From NCBI RefSeq assembly GCF_030812295.1, contig NZ_JAUSSK010000005.1:124001-188000 (forward strand): DNA of 64,000 nucleotides, read 5' to 3'. The notes beneath the pieces are model-generated. The model was not told the DNA's origin, did not search any database, and worked only from the letters and a program-made list of their open reading frames with translations. Below are positions 49,309-60,281 of this stretch, piece by piece (within the stretch, counting starts at the first letter, position 1; each line of letters starts with the position of its first letter). The position numbers were made by a program, and so were the translations under genes. The DNA is from Luteibacter jiangsuensis (GTDB lineage Bacteria; Pseudomonadota; Gammaproteobacteria; Xanthomonadales; Rhodanobacteraceae).

Positions 49309-49358
49309 AGATCGTGTCAAGCCTAGCCTACACCTACCCTTTCTCCGACGAGGTTCCC

Positions 49359-50123
49359 ATGAACATCACAGGCAACACGATCCTCATCACCGGCGGCGGC
49401 TCGGGCATCGGTCGGGCCCTGGCGGAAGCCTTCCATGCGCGCGGCAACCAGGTGGTCATCGCGGGGCGGCGGCAGGCCGCGCTCGACGCGACCACCGAGG
49501 CCCATCCCGGCATGAAGTCGGCCATGCTGGACATCGAGGACCCCATGGCGATCCAGCGCTTCGCCGCGCAGCTGCGCAAGGACTTCCCAGCCCTCAACGT
49601 GGTGATCCACAACGCGGGGATCATGCGTCCGGAACGGCTGACCGACGGCACCACGGATACCGCCGAAGCCACCATCACCACCAACCTGCTCGGGCCGATC
49701 CGGCTCAACGCGGCACTGATCGATCACCTGCTGGCGCAGCCGAAGGCGAGCATCGTCACGGTGTCTTCCGGCCTTGCCTTCCTTCCCTTCGCCGTCGCTC
49801 CGACCTATTGCGCGACCAAGGCGGCGATCCATTCGTATTCGGAAACGCTGCGCTACCAGCTGAAGGACACGTCGGTACAGGTGCTGGAACTGGTACCGCC
49901 CTATGTGCAGACCGAACTGATGGGAGAGCGGCAGAAGAACGATCCGAACGCGATGCCGCTGGATGCGTTCATCGACGAGACGATGCGCCTGATCGAGACC
50001 ACGCCGGACGCCACGGAAATCCTCGTCGAGCGTGTGAAGCCGTTGCGCTTCGCCGAGGCGAACGGAAGCTATGCGGGCTTTTTCAAGCAGTTCAACGACA
50101 ACGCGGCGGATCACGCTCCGTAG
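49359..50123 (+). CDS. Short-chain dehydrogenase/reductase (DltE-like)
   Basis: Start at ATG 49359 (MNITGNTILITGGGSGIG), 254 residues; the opening to 49314 lies inside the probable operator. NAD(P)-binding motif TGGGSGIG at 11-18, IHNAG near 86-90, catalytic Ser in VTVSSGLAF, and Tyr-x3-Lys in YCATKAA. It resembles DltE-like SDRs, which frequently lie next to HxlR regulators. Probably induced through release of HxlR. Substrate unknown. Confidence 0.9.
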   Translation: MNITGNTILITGGGSGIGRALAEAFHARGNQVVIAGRRQAALDATTEAHPGMKSAMLDIEDPMAIQRFAAQLRKDFPALNVVIHNAGIMRPERLTDGTTDTAEATITTNLLGPIRLNAALIDHLLAQPKASIVTVSSGLAFLPFAVAPTYCATKAAIHSYSETLRYQLKDTSVQVLELVPPYVQTELMGERQKNDPNAMPLDAFIDETMRLIETTPDATEILVERVKPLRFAEANGSYAGFFKQFNDNAADHAP

Positions 50124-50130
50124 CTGTCGA

Positions 50131-50214
50131 ATCGCCGACAGGGTCGGTTCCCACCGGCTTTTGGCTACCCGGTCAGCTTGCAGCTACCTTGTGGGGGCCG
50201 ACTTTGTCGGCGAT
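50131..50214. repeat. Inverted pair of REP-like hairpin repeats (subfamily B)
   Basis: Copies at 50131-50154 (minus) and 50191-50214 (plus). The second is degenerate (GTGGGGGCCGAC, loop TTT, GTCGGCGAT) but keeps the hairpin. They lie between the SDR gene and the bidirectional terminator. Confidence 0.8.
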
Positions 50215-50227
50215 GCTCTTACGGCAG

Positions 50228-50263
50228 ACACAAAAAAACCCGCTGGCGCGGGTTTTTTTGTGT
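50228..50263. terminator. Strong bidirectional intrinsic terminator
   Basis: A perfect 16-bp stem with a 4-nt loop (TGGC): A-run plus CCCGC on the left, GCGGG plus a T-run of seven on the right. It works for both the SDR gene (plus) and tRNA-Thr (minus). Confidence 0.92.
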
Positions 50264-50302
50264 CCTCCGGGACCGCTCGTCGGCAGTCCGGGAGAAAGGC
50301 GC

Positions 50303-50378
50303 TGGTGCCGGAAATAGGAATCGAACCTACGACCTCATCATTACGAATGACGCGCTCTACCAACTGAGCTATTCCGGC
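50303..50378 (-). tRNA. tRNA-Thr (anticodon CGT)
   Basis: The minus strand gives a full cloverleaf: acceptor GCCGGAA/TTCCGGC, D-arm GCTC, anticodon stem CGTCA/TGATG (one G-T) with loop TTCGTAA, and T-loop TTCGATT. CCA is encoded at 50303-50305. It reads ACG codons. Confidence 0.95.
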
Positions 50379-50420
50379 GAGAAGCGGAATTCTAGGGAAG
50401 CTTGGCACCCGGCGCAAGCC

Positions 50421-51362
50421 TCAGCCGGCCATGCGCAGCTCCTTGGGCAGGGCGAAGGTGATGTTTTCCGCCTCGCCATCCAGTTCGCGCACGCTGCCCG
50501 AGCCCCAGGATTGCAGGCGGGCGATCACTTCCTGGACGAGCTTTTCCGGTGCCGAGGCACCCGCGGTGACGCCGACGCGGGTCTTGCCTTCCAGCCAGCC
50601 GCGCTGAATATGTTCGGCGCCGTCGATCAGGTACGAGGTGACGCCCTGTTTCTCGGCCAGTTCCTTCAGGCGATTCGAATTGGAGCTGTTGACCGAGCCC
50701 ACCACGAGGACGAGGTCGACCGCGTCGGCAAGGCGGCGCACGGCATCCTGCCGGTTCTGCGTCGCATAGCAGATATCGTCCTTGCGCGGGCCCTCGATGC
50801 TCGGGAACTTCGCGCGCAGAGCGCCGATGATCGCGATGGTGTCGTCCACCGAGAGAGTCGTCTGGGTGACGAAGGCGAGCTTGTCAGGCTGCGAGGGCAC
50901 CAGTTCGGCGACATCCTCGACCGACTCGACGAGGTAGATATGGCCGGCGTTGACCCGGTTCCACTGCCCCATCGTGCCCTGGACCTCAGGATGCCCGGCG
51001 TGACCGATGAGGACGACGTCATGGCCTGCGCGGCCCAGGCGCGCGACTTCCATGTGCACCTTGGTCACCAGCGGACAGGTGGCGTCGAACACGTTCAGGT
51101 GGCGGCGGTCGGCTTCCTCTCGCACGGCCTTCGGCACGCCGTGGGCGCTGAAGATCACGGTGGAGCCATCGGGCACTTCGTCGAGTTCGTCGACGAAGAC
51201 CGCACCGTCGGCGCGCAGGCGCTCCACGACGTAACGGTTGTGCACCACCTCGTGACGCACGTAGATGGGCGCGCCGTAGGATTCGAGCGCGCGCTCGACG
51301 ATGGCGATGGCGCGATCGACGCCGGCACAAAAACCGCGGGGATTGGCGAGGAGGATGTCCAA
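50421..51362 (-). CDS. ispH: 4-hydroxy-3-methylbut-2-enyl diphosphate reductase
   Basis: 313 residues. IspH (LytB) makes IPP and DMAPP in the last step of the MEP isoprenoid pathway. The three iron-sulphur-binding Cys residues are visible in [12 protein letters not shown] (Cys12), [12 protein letters not shown] and [14 protein letters not shown]. Other conserved stretches are [19 protein letters not shown] and [10 protein letters not shown]. It is the last gene of the murJ-ribF-ileS-lspA-ispH series on the minus strand, a typical gammaproteobacterial order. Confidence 0.97.
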   Translation of the reverse strand: MDILLANPRGFCAGVDRAIAIVERALESYGAPIYVRHEVVHNRYVVERLRADGAVFVDELDEVPDGSTVIFSAHGVPKAVREEADRRHLNVFDATCPLVTKVHMEVARLGRAGHDVVLIGHAGHPEVQGTMGQWNRVNAGHIYLVESVEDVAELVPSQPDKLAFVTQTTLSVDDTIAIIGALRAKFPSIEGPRKDDICYATQNRQDAVRRLADAVDLVLVVGSVNSSNSNRLKELAEKQGVTSYLIDGAEHIQRGWLEGKTRVGVTAGASAPEKLVQEVIARLQSWGSGSVRELDGEAENITFALPKELRMAG

Positions 51363-51431
51363 GGGGGACCTCGTGGCCGTGGGGCCGTGGCTATGGGCTT
51401 TGGGCGCCTTGGGGGCGCCGGAACCCGCGCA

Positions 51432-51938
51432 TTATCGCACGGCGGGCTTGGGTGAGCCGCTGAACAGGCTGAACACGATCAGGGCCGCGGCCCCCACGCT
51501 GATGGCGGAATCGGCCACGTTGAAGACCGGAAACGGATAGCTGCCCAGGTAGACCTGGATGAAGTCGGTGACCTTGGCCGCGTGGACGCGATCGATCACA
51601 TTGCCCAGCGCACCGCCCACGATCAAGGCCAGGGGCGCGGCGGTACGCCAGTCGTGGCGCGGGGTACGCGAGAGCCACACGCCCAGGGTACCGCTGATGA
51701 CGGCCGCCAGCAGGACGAAGAACCAGCGCTGCCAGCCGGCGCTATCGGCCAGGAAGCTGAACGCGGCGCCGGTATTGAAAGTGAGCGTCCAGTTGAGGAC
51801 GCCCGGAATCACCGGATGCGGTGTCTCGGCCGGCTGCAGGGCAGTGAGCGCCCACCACTTGGTCAGCTGGTCGAACACGATCATCACGGCGGCGAGCCAG
51901 AGCCAGGACAGCGCGTTGGGTTTGGGACGTACGGTCAT
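51432..51938 (-). CDS. lspA: Lipoprotein signal peptidase (signal peptidase II)
   Basis: 168 residues with four membrane helices. The catalytic Asp pair is visible in GGALGNVIDRVHAAKVTDFI (first Asp) and FPVFNVADSAISVG (second Asp). NTGAAFSFLAD near residue 55 is also diagnostic. It cleaves prolipoprotein signal peptides, such as that of the RND adaptor at 26909, in the inner membrane. Located between ileS and ispH, as in many gammaproteobacteria. Confidence 0.96.
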   Translation of the reverse strand: MTVRPKPNALSWLWLAAVMIVFDQLTKWWALTALQPAETPHPVIPGVLNWTLTFNTGAAFSFLADSAGWQRWFFVLLAAVISGTLGVWLSRTPRHDWRTAAPLALIVGGALGNVIDRVHAAKVTDFIQVYLGSYPFPVFNVADSAISVGAAALIVFSLFSGSPKPAVR

Positions 51939-51985
51939 GCGTCAGGGGCCATAGGTGTCAGGGGTTGATGTGGCGAAGCCGCCGG

Positions 51986-54847
51986 TCAGAACCAGCGGCG
52001 GTCCTCGCCCTGCCCCGTCACGTTCTCCACGCAGCGGCCACAGATCTCCGGATGGGCCGGATCGACGCCGACATCGGGACGATGGTGCCAGCAACGGATG
52101 CACTTGACCGCGTCGCTGACCGCGGCCGAGACATACACCTCGGCTCCACCCAGATCCACCCGCTCGGCCGACGCCGGACGGCCTTCCAGCGGCGCGAGCG
52201 TCACTTCCGAGGTGATGAAGAAAAACCGGAGCTCGGACGCCGATTCAGCCAGCGCCGCCTGGGTGGCGATGTCGGCATGGATCGTCAGCGTGGCGTCGAG
52301 CGAGGCACCGATCTGGCCGTCCTTGCGCATCCCTTCCAACACGCGCGACGCCGTCTCACGGATCGCCAGCAAGGTCGACCACCAGCCACGCGCGTCGGCG
52401 TCCTGGTGCACGTCGTCGAGCCCTTCGTAGAAGGTCTCGAACAGCACCGACTCGCCGCGTGAGCCTGGCATGTGCGCCCAGATTTCCTCGGCGGTGAAGC
52501 TGACGATCGGTGCCAGCCAGCGGGTCATGGCCTCGAGAATCCGGTACATCGCGCTCTGCGCGCTGCGCCGGCCGCGGCTGTCCGTCGGCATCGTGTAGAG
52601 GCGGTCCTTGGTGATGTCGAGGTACAACGCGCCGAGTTCGTTGGTGCAGAAGTTCTGCACGCGCTGCACGATCTCGGGGAAGTCGTATCGCTCGTATGCG
52701 GCAACGATCGCCGCCTGCGTGTCCGCCGCCTGGCGCACCGCCCACCGATCGAGATCGAGGCAGGCGTCGGTGGCGAGCAGGTGCTTGTCCGGATCGAAGC
52801 CATCGAGGTTGCCGAGCAGGAAGCGCGCGGTATTGCGAATGCGTCGATAGGTGTCCGCCACGCGCTTCAGTATCTCGTCCGAAAGCGACATCTCGTTGCG
52901 GTAGTCGGTCGAGCAGATCCACAGGCGCAGGATGTCCGCGCCCAGAGTCTTCATGATGTCCTGCGGCTCGATGCCGTTACCCAGCGACTTGGACATCTTG
53001 CGACCCTGCGCATCCACCGTGAAGCCGTGGGTCAACACGTGGTCGTAAGGCGCGCGGCCGTGGATCGCCGCCGAGGTGAGCAACGAAGACTGGAACCAGC
53101 CGCGGTGCTGGTCGGAGCCTTCCAGGTACATCACCTTGTACTCGCTGGCGTCGCCAGCCTGCAGTTCCGGGCGCGCGCCCACCACGGCGAAATGGCTGAC
53201 GCCGGAATCGAACCAGACATCGAGGACGTCGGTCACTTTTTCGTACGTGTCCGCTTCGTCACCGAGCAGTTCGCGCGGGTCGAGCGAGAACCAGCTGTCG
53301 ATGCCTTCCAGCGCGACCTTCCGCGCCACCTTCTCCATCAACTGGACGGAATCCGGGTGTGGGTCGTGCGTGTTCTTGTCGACGAACAGCGTGATCGGCA
53401 CGCCCCAGGTGCGCTGGCGCGAGATGCACCAGTCCGGACGGCCCTCGACCATGCCCGCGATGCGCTCTTCGCCCCACCCGGGCACCCAGCGCACGGCCTT
53501 GATCGACGTGAGAGCGGTGCGGCGCAGGTCGGCCTGCTCCATGCCGATGAACCACTGCGGCGTGGCGCGGAAGATCACCGGCGTCTTGTGCCGCCAGCAA
53601 TGGGGGTAGCTGTGCGTGAGCTTCGCCGAAGCGAGCAACACCCCGCGATCGCGTAGCAGGTCGACGATCTGGTCGTTCGCCTTCCAGATGTGCACGCCGG
53701 CGAAGGAGACATCCCCCGCCAAGGGCAGGTCAGCCCGATAGACACCGCGGCCGTCGACGTAGTTGAGCGTGCCGATGCCGTAGTTCTGGCCGACGACGAA
53801 ATCTTCCGCGCCGTGGTCGGGCGCGGTATGCACGGCACCGGTGCCGTCCTCGTCGGACACGTGGTCGCCAAGGATCACCGGCACGTGCTTGTCGTAGAAC
53901 GGATGACGCAGCGGCTGATTTTCCAGTACCGCGCCCTGCACGCGGGCGAGCACATTCACCGTGTCCACGCCATAGCGGGCCAGTGCCTTTTCGGCCAGCG
54001 CCGAGGCGATCACCAGCAGCAGCGGCTTACCGCCATGCGAAGGCCCCTCGACGAGGGCGTATTCGATCTCGCCACCCAGCGACACGGCCTGGCTGGAAGG
54101 CAGCGTCCAGGGCGTGGTCGTCCAGATGGGAACGGCGATGTTCGCGTCACCCGTGGCGATGCCGAACAACGCACCGAAGGACACGGGATCGACCGCGGCA
54201 TAGGCGACGTCCACCGCCGGCGAGGTCTTGTCGGCGTATTCGATCTCGGCCTCGGCCAGCGCCGAACCGCAATCGAAGCACCAGTACACCGGCTTGGCGC
54301 CACGCACGACGTGGCCGTTGGCGACGATGCGTGCCAGCGCACGGATCATGTCGGCCTCGTAGGTGAAATCCAGCGTGCGATACGGCTTTTCCCAATCGCC
54401 GAGGACACCCAGGCGCTTGAAGTCAGTACGCTGGAGATCGATCTGCGCCATCGCGTACTCGCGGCACTTCTGCCGGAACGCGGCGGCGTCGAGCTTGTCG
54501 CCCGCCTTGCCGAATTTCTTCTCGATCGCGATCTCGATCGGCAGGCCATGGCAATCCCAGCCCGGCACGTAAGGGGCGCGGTAACCGGCTATCAGCTTCG
54601 ACTTGACGACGACGTCCTTGAGCACCTTGTTGACCGCATGGCCGAGGTGGATCACGCCGTTGGCATAGGGAGGGCCGTCGTGCAGCACGAACACCTTGTC
54701 GCGCCCCGCCGTGTGCGCCTGAATCTGCGCATAGCGGCCCACGCGCTCCCACGTGGCCAGCCAGCCGGGCTCACGCTTGGGCAGGTCGCCGCGCATCGGG
54801 AAGTCCGTCTGCGGCAGGTTGATGGTGTTCTTGTAATCCTGGGTCAT
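51986..54847 (-). CDS. ileS: Isoleucyl-tRNA synthetase
   Basis: Start at ATG 54847 ([20 protein letters not shown]), 953 residues; the in-frame opening to 54883 adds twelve unlikely residues. Class I signatures are [15 protein letters not shown] (HIGH variant HLGH, residues about 58-72) and KMSKSLGNG. The CP1 editing domain has [16 protein letters not shown]. The C-terminal zinc finger is CIRCWHH followed by CGRCVENV, as in bacterial type 1 IleRS. Charges tRNA-Ile in the cytosol. Confidence 0.97.
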   Translation of the reverse strand: MTQDYKNTINLPQTDFPMRGDLPKREPGWLATWERVGRYAQIQAHTAGRDKVFVLHDGPPYANGVIHLGHAVNKVLKDVVVKSKLIAGYRAPYVPGWDCHGLPIEIAIEKKFGKAGDKLDAAAFRQKCREYAMAQIDLQRTDFKRLGVLGDWEKPYRTLDFTYEADMIRALARIVANGHVVRGAKPVYWCFDCGSALAEAEIEYADKTSPAVDVAYAAVDPVSFGALFGIATGDANIAVPIWTTTPWTLPSSQAVSLGGEIEYALVEGPSHGGKPLLLVIASALAEKALARYGVDTVNVLARVQGAVLENQPLRHPFYDKHVPVILGDHVSDEDGTGAVHTAPDHGAEDFVVGQNYGIGTLNYVDGRGVYRADLPLAGDVSFAGVHIWKANDQIVDLLRDRGVLLASAKLTHSYPHCWRHKTPVIFRATPQWFIGMEQADLRRTALTSIKAVRWVPGWGEERIAGMVEGRPDWCISRQRTWGVPITLFVDKNTHDPHPDSVQLMEKVARKVALEGIDSWFSLDPRELLGDEADTYEKVTDVLDVWFDSGVSHFAVVGARPELQAGDASEYKVMYLEGSDQHRGWFQSSLLTSAAIHGRAPYDHVLTHGFTVDAQGRKMSKSLGNGIEPQDIMKTLGADILRLWICSTDYRNEMSLSDEILKRVADTYRRIRNTARFLLGNLDGFDPDKHLLATDACLDLDRWAVRQAADTQAAIVAAYERYDFPEIVQRVQNFCTNELGALYLDITKDRLYTMPTDSRGRRSAQSAMYRILEAMTRWLAPIVSFTAEEIWAHMPGSRGESVLFETFYEGLDDVHQDADARGWWSTLLAIRETASRVLEGMRKDGQIGASLDATLTIHADIATQAALAESASELRFFFITSEVTLAPLEGRPASAERVDLGGAEVYVSAAVSDAVKCIRCWHHRPDVGVDPAHPEICGRCVENVTGQGEDRRWF

Positions 54848-54895
54848 CGCTGGGAACCGTGGGTTTCGGGGCGCAACGCGCATTCGCGCGGTGCG

Positions 54896-55852
54896 TCATG
54901 CATCGACAAGTATGGGGTTCATCCCAAGGGCCTGCCGGGCGGCGATCTCGTCCTTGCGCATTTGCGCGGTCAGGGCGTCGAGGCCGTCGAATTTTTCTTC
55001 GTCACGCAGTTTCCGCACGAACTCCACGCCGATGCGCTGGCCGTAGAGATCGCCGGAGAAATCGAAAAGGTGGGCCTCGAGCAGCGGCTCGCGTACCTCG
55101 TTCACCGTCGGCCGGTAACCCAGGCTGGCCACGCCTGGCCAGCTGCAAGGACCGTCGCCGATGCCGATACGAACGGCGAAGATGCCATGGATCGGGCTCA
55201 CCCGCTCACTGAGATGGACGTTGGCGGTGGGATATCCAAGGGTGCGGCCCAACTGCTGGCCGTGTTCCACATGGCCATCGATGACGAACGGCCGGCCCAG
55301 CAGGCGCGCGGCCTCGCCGAAGCGGCCTTCGGCCAGCAGCGTGCGCACCCGGGACGACGACACCCGTTCACCATCGACCCGTACCGGCGGCACCGCATGC
55401 GCGGTGAACCCCAGGTCGACGCCCATCGTCTGCAGGAGGGCGAAATCCCCACCCCGACGGTGGCCGAAGCGGAAATCCTCACCCACCCACACTTCGCGCG
55501 CGGCCATGCGGCCGACGATCACCTTGCGGACGAAGTCCTCGGCGGACATCGCGGTCAAGGCCTGGTCGAAGCGCAACGAGAGCAACTCGCGGATGCCGGC
55601 GGCCGTCATGCCCTCGGCCTTTTCGCGCACCCCTGAAAGGCGCGGCACCGGCTCCTTCGAGAAGAAGGCGCGGGGCAAGGGCTCGAAGGAGATCACCGCG
55701 GGGGCCAGGCCCCGCGCCTCGGCCCGCTGGCGCACCTCGGAGAGGATCGCCTGATGGCCGAGGTGGAGCCCGTCGAAAGCACCGATCGCGATCACGCTGC
55801 CTTCGGGTGCGAGGCATGGGCCGTCGACGTCGCGATGGAGTCGCAGCGTCAT
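54896..55852 (-). CDS. ribF: Bifunctional riboflavin kinase/FAD synthetase
   Basis: Start at ATG 55852 (MTLRLHRDVDG), 318 residues. The N-terminal FMN adenylyltransferase domain has VIAIGAFDGLHLGHQAIL (GxFDGxHxGH) and SSSRVRTLLAEG. The C-terminal flavokinase domain has LGYPTANVHL and GVASLGYRPTV, then EAHLFDFSGDLYG. It produces FMN and FAD, used by MurB, PyrD and the acyl-CoA dehydrogenases in this window. It lies between murJ and ileS. Confidence 0.97.
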   Translation of the reverse strand: MTLRLHRDVDGPCLAPEGSVIAIGAFDGLHLGHQAILSEVRQRAEARGLAPAVISFEPLPRAFFSKEPVPRLSGVREKAEGMTAAGIRELLSLRFDQALTAMSAEDFVRKVIVGRMAAREVWVGEDFRFGHRRGGDFALLQTMGVDLGFTAHAVPPVRVDGERVSSSRVRTLLAEGRFGEAARLLGRPFVIDGHVEHGQQLGRTLGYPTANVHLSERVSPIHGIFAVRIGIGDGPCSWPGVASLGYRPTVNEVREPLLEAHLFDFSGDLYGQRIGVEFVRKLRDEEKFDGLDALTAQMRKDEIAARQALGMNPILVDA

Positions 55853-55940
55853 GCCCGGGTACCCTTGAATCGATGCGGAATAAAAGCCATCGGGCCAGTA
55901 TAGCCGCCCCATTGCGCCGCACAATGCGACGCCCGGTTCC

Positions 55941-57548
55941 TCACTGGGCGCGCAGGTCGCGCAGGCGGAAACCCATGGCGAACAGCGTGCCCACGTAGGC
56001 GCCGCCACCGGCACCGACCAGCACGGCCAAGCGCCATACCCGCTCCCATTTCTCGACCGCGCTCCATTCCGGCCAGACATACAGGCCGGCGAGCAGCACG
56101 GAGACCATCACCGCACAGGCGATGCCCAGGCGGACCAGATGACGGCCCCAGCCCGGCTGGCGCGTATACACGCCGGCCTTGCCCAGCCAGCGCCAGAGCA
56201 GCAGCAGGTTGAGATAGCTGGCCAAGGCGCTGGCCATGCCCAGGGCCATGTGCAGTCCCGGGATCGTGGCGATCGCCTCCATCCACGAACCCGCCTTCTG
56301 CGCCGGGCTGGCCCAGAGGAAGAACAGCAAAGCCAGGAAGGCCACGTTGAAGACCATGTTGGCCACCAGCGAAGCGACGCCGGCGCGGACGGGGGTCTTC
56401 GTGTCCTTGCGCGCATAGAAGGCCGGCAGCACGACCTTGACCAGGGCGAAGGCCGGCAGCCCGAAACTCAACGCCGAGATCGACAGGGACGCCATCCTCG
56501 TGTCGAACGCGGTGAACCGGCCATGCTGGAAGATCGTGGCCACCAGCGGCACCGAAAGGATCATCAGGCCGAACATCGCCGGCACGGCGATCAGCAGCGT
56601 CGTGCGCAGGCCCCAGTCCAGCGCGCGGGAAAAGCCTTCCTTGTCGGTGGTTACGTGATGGCGCGAAAGCGAAGGCAGGATCACCGTCCCCAGCGCCACG
56701 CCGAACACGCCCAGCGGCAACTCCAGGAATCGGTCGGCCTGCGACAACCAGCTTTGCGAACCGGCGATGAGCAGCGAGGCGATCACCGTGTCGAGCAGCA
56801 GGTTGATCTGCGCCACCGACGAGCCGAATAGGGTCGGCACCATCAACCGCATGATCCGGCGCACATCCGGCGAGCTCCAGCCCCAGCGCGGCAGCGTGAG
56901 CAGGTCCAGCTGCTTCAACGCGGGCATCTGGAAAACCAGCTGCAGCGCGCCGGCCACGAGGATGGCCCAGCCCATCGCCATGATCGGCGTGTGCAACTTC
57001 GGCGCGAGCCACAGCGCCCCGGCGATCATGCAGAGGTTGAGGATCACCGGCGTCAGCGCCGGCAGGCCGAACCGGTGGAAGCTGTTCAGCGCGCCGCCGC
57101 TCAGGGCCGTGAGTGAAACGAACAGGAGGAAGGGGAAGGTCAGCCGCAGCAGGTCGACCGTGAGGCCGAATTTCTCCGGTGTCTCGACGGCGCCCGGTGA
57201 AAAGACGGCCGTCACTTGTGGCGCGAAGATCACGCCCAGGGCCACGACCACCAGCAGGACGCCGCCAAGCGTGCCGGCGGTCAGCGACATCAACCGCTTC
57301 AGGTCCTCGTGTGGCCGGGTCTCCTTCACTTCCGTGAAGACGGGCACGAAAGCCGTCGAGAACGACCCTTCGGCGAACAGGCGGCGCATGAAGTTGGGAA
57401 TGCGAAAAGCCACCCAGAAGGCGTCGGTGGCCGCGTTAGCGCCGAACGAGGCGTTGATCGCCATGTCGCGGACCAGGCCTAGCACGCGGGACACCATGGT
57501 CATGCCGCTGAAGCTGAGCATGCCGCGAAGGAGACTGGGGGTTTTCAT
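55941..57548 (-). CDS. murJ: Lipid II flippase MurJ
   Basis: Start at ATG 57548 (MKTPSLLRGMLSFSGMTMVSRVLGL), 535 residues with about 14 membrane helices. Typical MurJ features: SRVLGLVRDMAINASFGANAATDAFWVAFRIPNFMRRLFAEGSFSTAFVPVFTE in the first two helices, including the Arg residues of the hydrophilic cavity, and RALDWGLRTTLL. It flips lipid II across the inner membrane for peptidoglycan synthesis. Divergent from rpsT, the conserved gammaproteobacterial arrangement. Confidence 0.96.
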   Translation of the reverse strand: MKTPSLLRGMLSFSGMTMVSRVLGLVRDMAINASFGANAATDAFWVAFRIPNFMRRLFAEGSFSTAFVPVFTEVKETRPHEDLKRLMSLTAGTLGGVLLVVVALGVIFAPQVTAVFSPGAVETPEKFGLTVDLLRLTFPFLLFVSLTALSGGALNSFHRFGLPALTPVILNLCMIAGALWLAPKLHTPIMAMGWAILVAGALQLVFQMPALKQLDLLTLPRWGWSSPDVRRIMRLMVPTLFGSSVAQINLLLDTVIASLLIAGSQSWLSQADRFLELPLGVFGVALGTVILPSLSRHHVTTDKEGFSRALDWGLRTTLLIAVPAMFGLMILSVPLVATIFQHGRFTAFDTRMASLSISALSFGLPAFALVKVVLPAFYARKDTKTPVRAGVASLVANMVFNVAFLALLFFLWASPAQKAGSWMEAIATIPGLHMALGMASALASYLNLLLLWRWLGKAGVYTRQPGWGRHLVRLGIACAVMVSVLLAGLYVWPEWSAVEKWERVWRLAVLVGAGGGAYVGTLFAMGFRLRDLRAQ

Positions 57549-57680
57549 CCGTACGGGGGATACCTGGAACAAACCCCTAGTTTGACAGCGGCGCCAGGGC
57601 GGAGGACAGTCCGCCATCTGGAATTTCCGGGGCAACCCGCCCTGTCCGTCCGCCGAGCCGCTCGCGCGGGGGCTAAGCTA

Positions 57681-57709
57681 TTGACGCAACCCGTCTTTGG
57701 CTTCAAAAT
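57681..57709 (+). promoter_or_regulatory. Probable sigma-70 promoter of rpsT
   Basis: TTGACG (57681-57686), a 17-bp spacer and CAAAAT (57704-57709), 41 bp before the rpsT start codon. Confidence 0.6.
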
Positions 57710-57750
57710 GAGCGTCTTTTTTAAAACCAACCGAACTCTGGAGCTTTACC

Positions 57751-58014
57751 TTGGCCAACATCAAGTCCGCGAAGAAGCGTGCGCGTCAGTCGGAGCAGCG
57801 CCGTCTGCGCAACGTCAGCGCGCGTTCCATGGTGCGTTCCGCACTGAAGAAGGTCGTCAAGGCGATCGACGCCAAGGATAAGGCTGGCGCTGTCAGCGCA
57901 TATGCCGTCGCCGTGCCGGTGATGGATCGCTACGCTGCCCGTGGCCTGATCCACAAGAACAAGGCCGCTCGCCACAAGAGCCGCCTGAACGCGAAGATCC
58001 GCGACCTGGCATAA
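57751..58014 (+). CDS. rpsT: 30S ribosomal protein S20
   Basis: 87 residues, Lys/Arg-rich helical bundle: [20 protein letters not shown] at the N-terminus and [19 protein letters not shown] at the C-terminus. The start codon is TTG at 57751 with CTGGAG 9 bp upstream. A UUG start is also used by E. coli rpsT, where it matters for autogenous translational control. Monocistronic, with its own promoter and terminator. Confidence 0.98.
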   Translation: MANIKSAKKRARQSEQRRLRNVSARSMVRSALKKVVKAIDAKDKAGAVSAYAVAVPVMDRYAARGLIHKNKAARHKSRLNAKIRDLA

Positions 58015-58036
58015 GCCTGCGCGACATCGCCGTTCG

Positions 58037-58066
58037 CAAAAAAGCCGGCTTACGCCGGCTTTTTTG
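58037..58066 (+). terminator. Intrinsic terminator of rpsT
   Basis: A 13-bp stem (CAAAAAAGCCGGC with GCCGGCTTTTTTG) around loop TTAC, with a T-run built into the right arm, 22 bp after the stop codon. Confidence 0.92.
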
Positions 58067-58088
58067 TTGCCTTCCAGGAGCCCACCTT

Positions 58089-58168
58089 GTGGGAGCCGCT
58101 TCAGCGGCGATCCCGCGGCAGCGGGCCAGGTTACGGCAAGTATCATCGCCGACAGGGTCGGCTCCCAC
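58089..58168. repeat. Mixed pair of REP-like repeats (subfamilies A and B, inverted)
   Basis: A subfamily A copy on the plus strand at 58089-58111 (hairpin GCCGCT/AGCGGC) faces a subfamily B copy on the minus strand at 58145-58168 (hairpin GCCGAC/GTCGGC). This is the only locus here where the two types are paired. Confidence 0.85.
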
Positions 58169-58170
58169 CC

Positions 58171-59304
<1,134 letters not shown>

Positions 59305-59328
59305 CTTCGCTATCGCGTCGGACGAGGC

Positions 59329-59586
59329 TTACGCCTGGACGACGTCGACGAACTTGCGGCCCTTTTCGCCGCGGGTCTTGAACGACACGGTGCCGTCGAC
59401 CAGCGCGAACAAGGTGTGGTCGCGGCCGAGGCCGACGCCCACGCCGGCGTGGAACTTGGTGCCACGCTGGCGAACGATGATGTTACCGGCTTCGACAGCC
59501 TGGCCACCGTAGATCTTCACGCCGAGGTACTTCGGGTTCGAATCGCGGCCGTTACGGCTGGAACCTACGCCTTTTTTATGTGCCAT
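59329..59586 (-). CDS. rpmA: 50S ribosomal protein L27
   Basis: 85 residues starting [24 protein letters not shown], the canonical L27 N-terminus that reaches the peptidyl-transferase centre. There is no N-terminal extension of the Firmicute kind, so no processing is needed. [12 protein letters not shown] is also conserved. It lies 20 bp downstream of rplU in one operon. Confidence 0.98.
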   Translation of the reverse strand: MAHKKGVGSSRNGRDSNPKYLGVKIYGGQAVEAGNIIVRQRGTKFHAGVGVGLGRDHTLFALVDGTVSFKTRGEKGRKFVDVVQA

Positions 59587-59606
59587 GACTTATATCCTCC
59601 GGCGAC

Positions 59607-59921
59607 TCAGGCGTTGATGCCCGTGATCTCGATTTCGGTGTAATGCTGACGGTGTCCCTGCGTGCGCTTGTAGTGCTTGCGACGGCGGAACTTGACGATG
59701 CGGATCTTATCGGCGCGACCGTGGGCGCGAACCTTCGCGCTGACGGTGGCACCGGCGACCAGCGGGGCGCCAACGGTGATCGACTCACCCTCACCCACCA
59801 GGAGAACCTGGTCGAACTGGATGGTGGAATCGACTTCGGCGGGGAGCAGCTCGACGCGCAGGATTTCGCCTGCCATCACACGATACTGCTTGCCACCGGT
59901 CTTGATGACTGCGTAGCTCAT
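59607..59921 (-). CDS. rplU: 50S ribosomal protein L21
   Basis: 104 residues: [21 protein letters not shown] at the start and [28 protein letters not shown] at the end, both diagnostic. First gene of rplU-rpmA-(obgE), with a near-consensus promoter upstream. Binds 23S rRNA. Confidence 0.98.
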   Translation of the reverse strand: MSYAVIKTGGKQYRVMAGEILRVELLPAEVDSTIQFDQVLLVGEGESITVGAPLVAGATVSAKVRAHGRADKIRIVKFRRRKHYKRTQGHRQHYTEIEITGINA

Positions 59922-59984
59922 GGTTGTTTCCTGTTGCTGATTATGTAGTTCTTTTTAGGGTCTTGCGGGTGTTGCGAATCGCGA

Positions 59985-60014
59985 ATTATAGCGGGGCCTA
60001 AAAGGCAAGGTCAA
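59985..60014 (-). promoter_or_regulatory. Strong sigma-70 promoter of rplU-rpmA
   Basis: On the minus strand TTGACC (60009-60014), an 18-bp spacer and a perfect TATAAT (59985-59990), about 64 bp before the rplU ATG. Confidence 0.85.
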
Positions 60015-60114
60015 TCAGGTGGTTAAGGCCGGAATGCCGGGACGGGCCCTGGACGGCTCCTTGAGAAGACATTGGTTTGAAAACATGGCCTTAGCTTCGA
60101 TCCGGCGAGCAGGA

Positions 60115-60242
60115 ATCGCCGACAGGGTCGGCTCCCACCGGGCATGGGCCTCGATGGGAACCGCCTGGCTTGGGACGGGAACCGACCTGGCCCGGTGGGA
60201 GCCGACCCTGTCGGCGATGCCGCCGAAGGCGGCTCCTCCCAC
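60115..60242. repeat. REP-like repeat cluster
   Basis: Subfamily B copies at 60115-60138 (minus) and 60195-60218 (plus) form an inverted pair. A third hairpin immediately follows at 60219-60242 on the minus strand (GTGGGAGGAGCCGCC, TTC, GGCGGC), a variant stem. The bases between (60139-60194) contain further degenerate GGGAACCG motifs. Confidence 0.8.
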
Positions 60243-60281
60243 CGCGACCCACTCCCCGCCGCGAACCCTCCTCCGCTGGAA

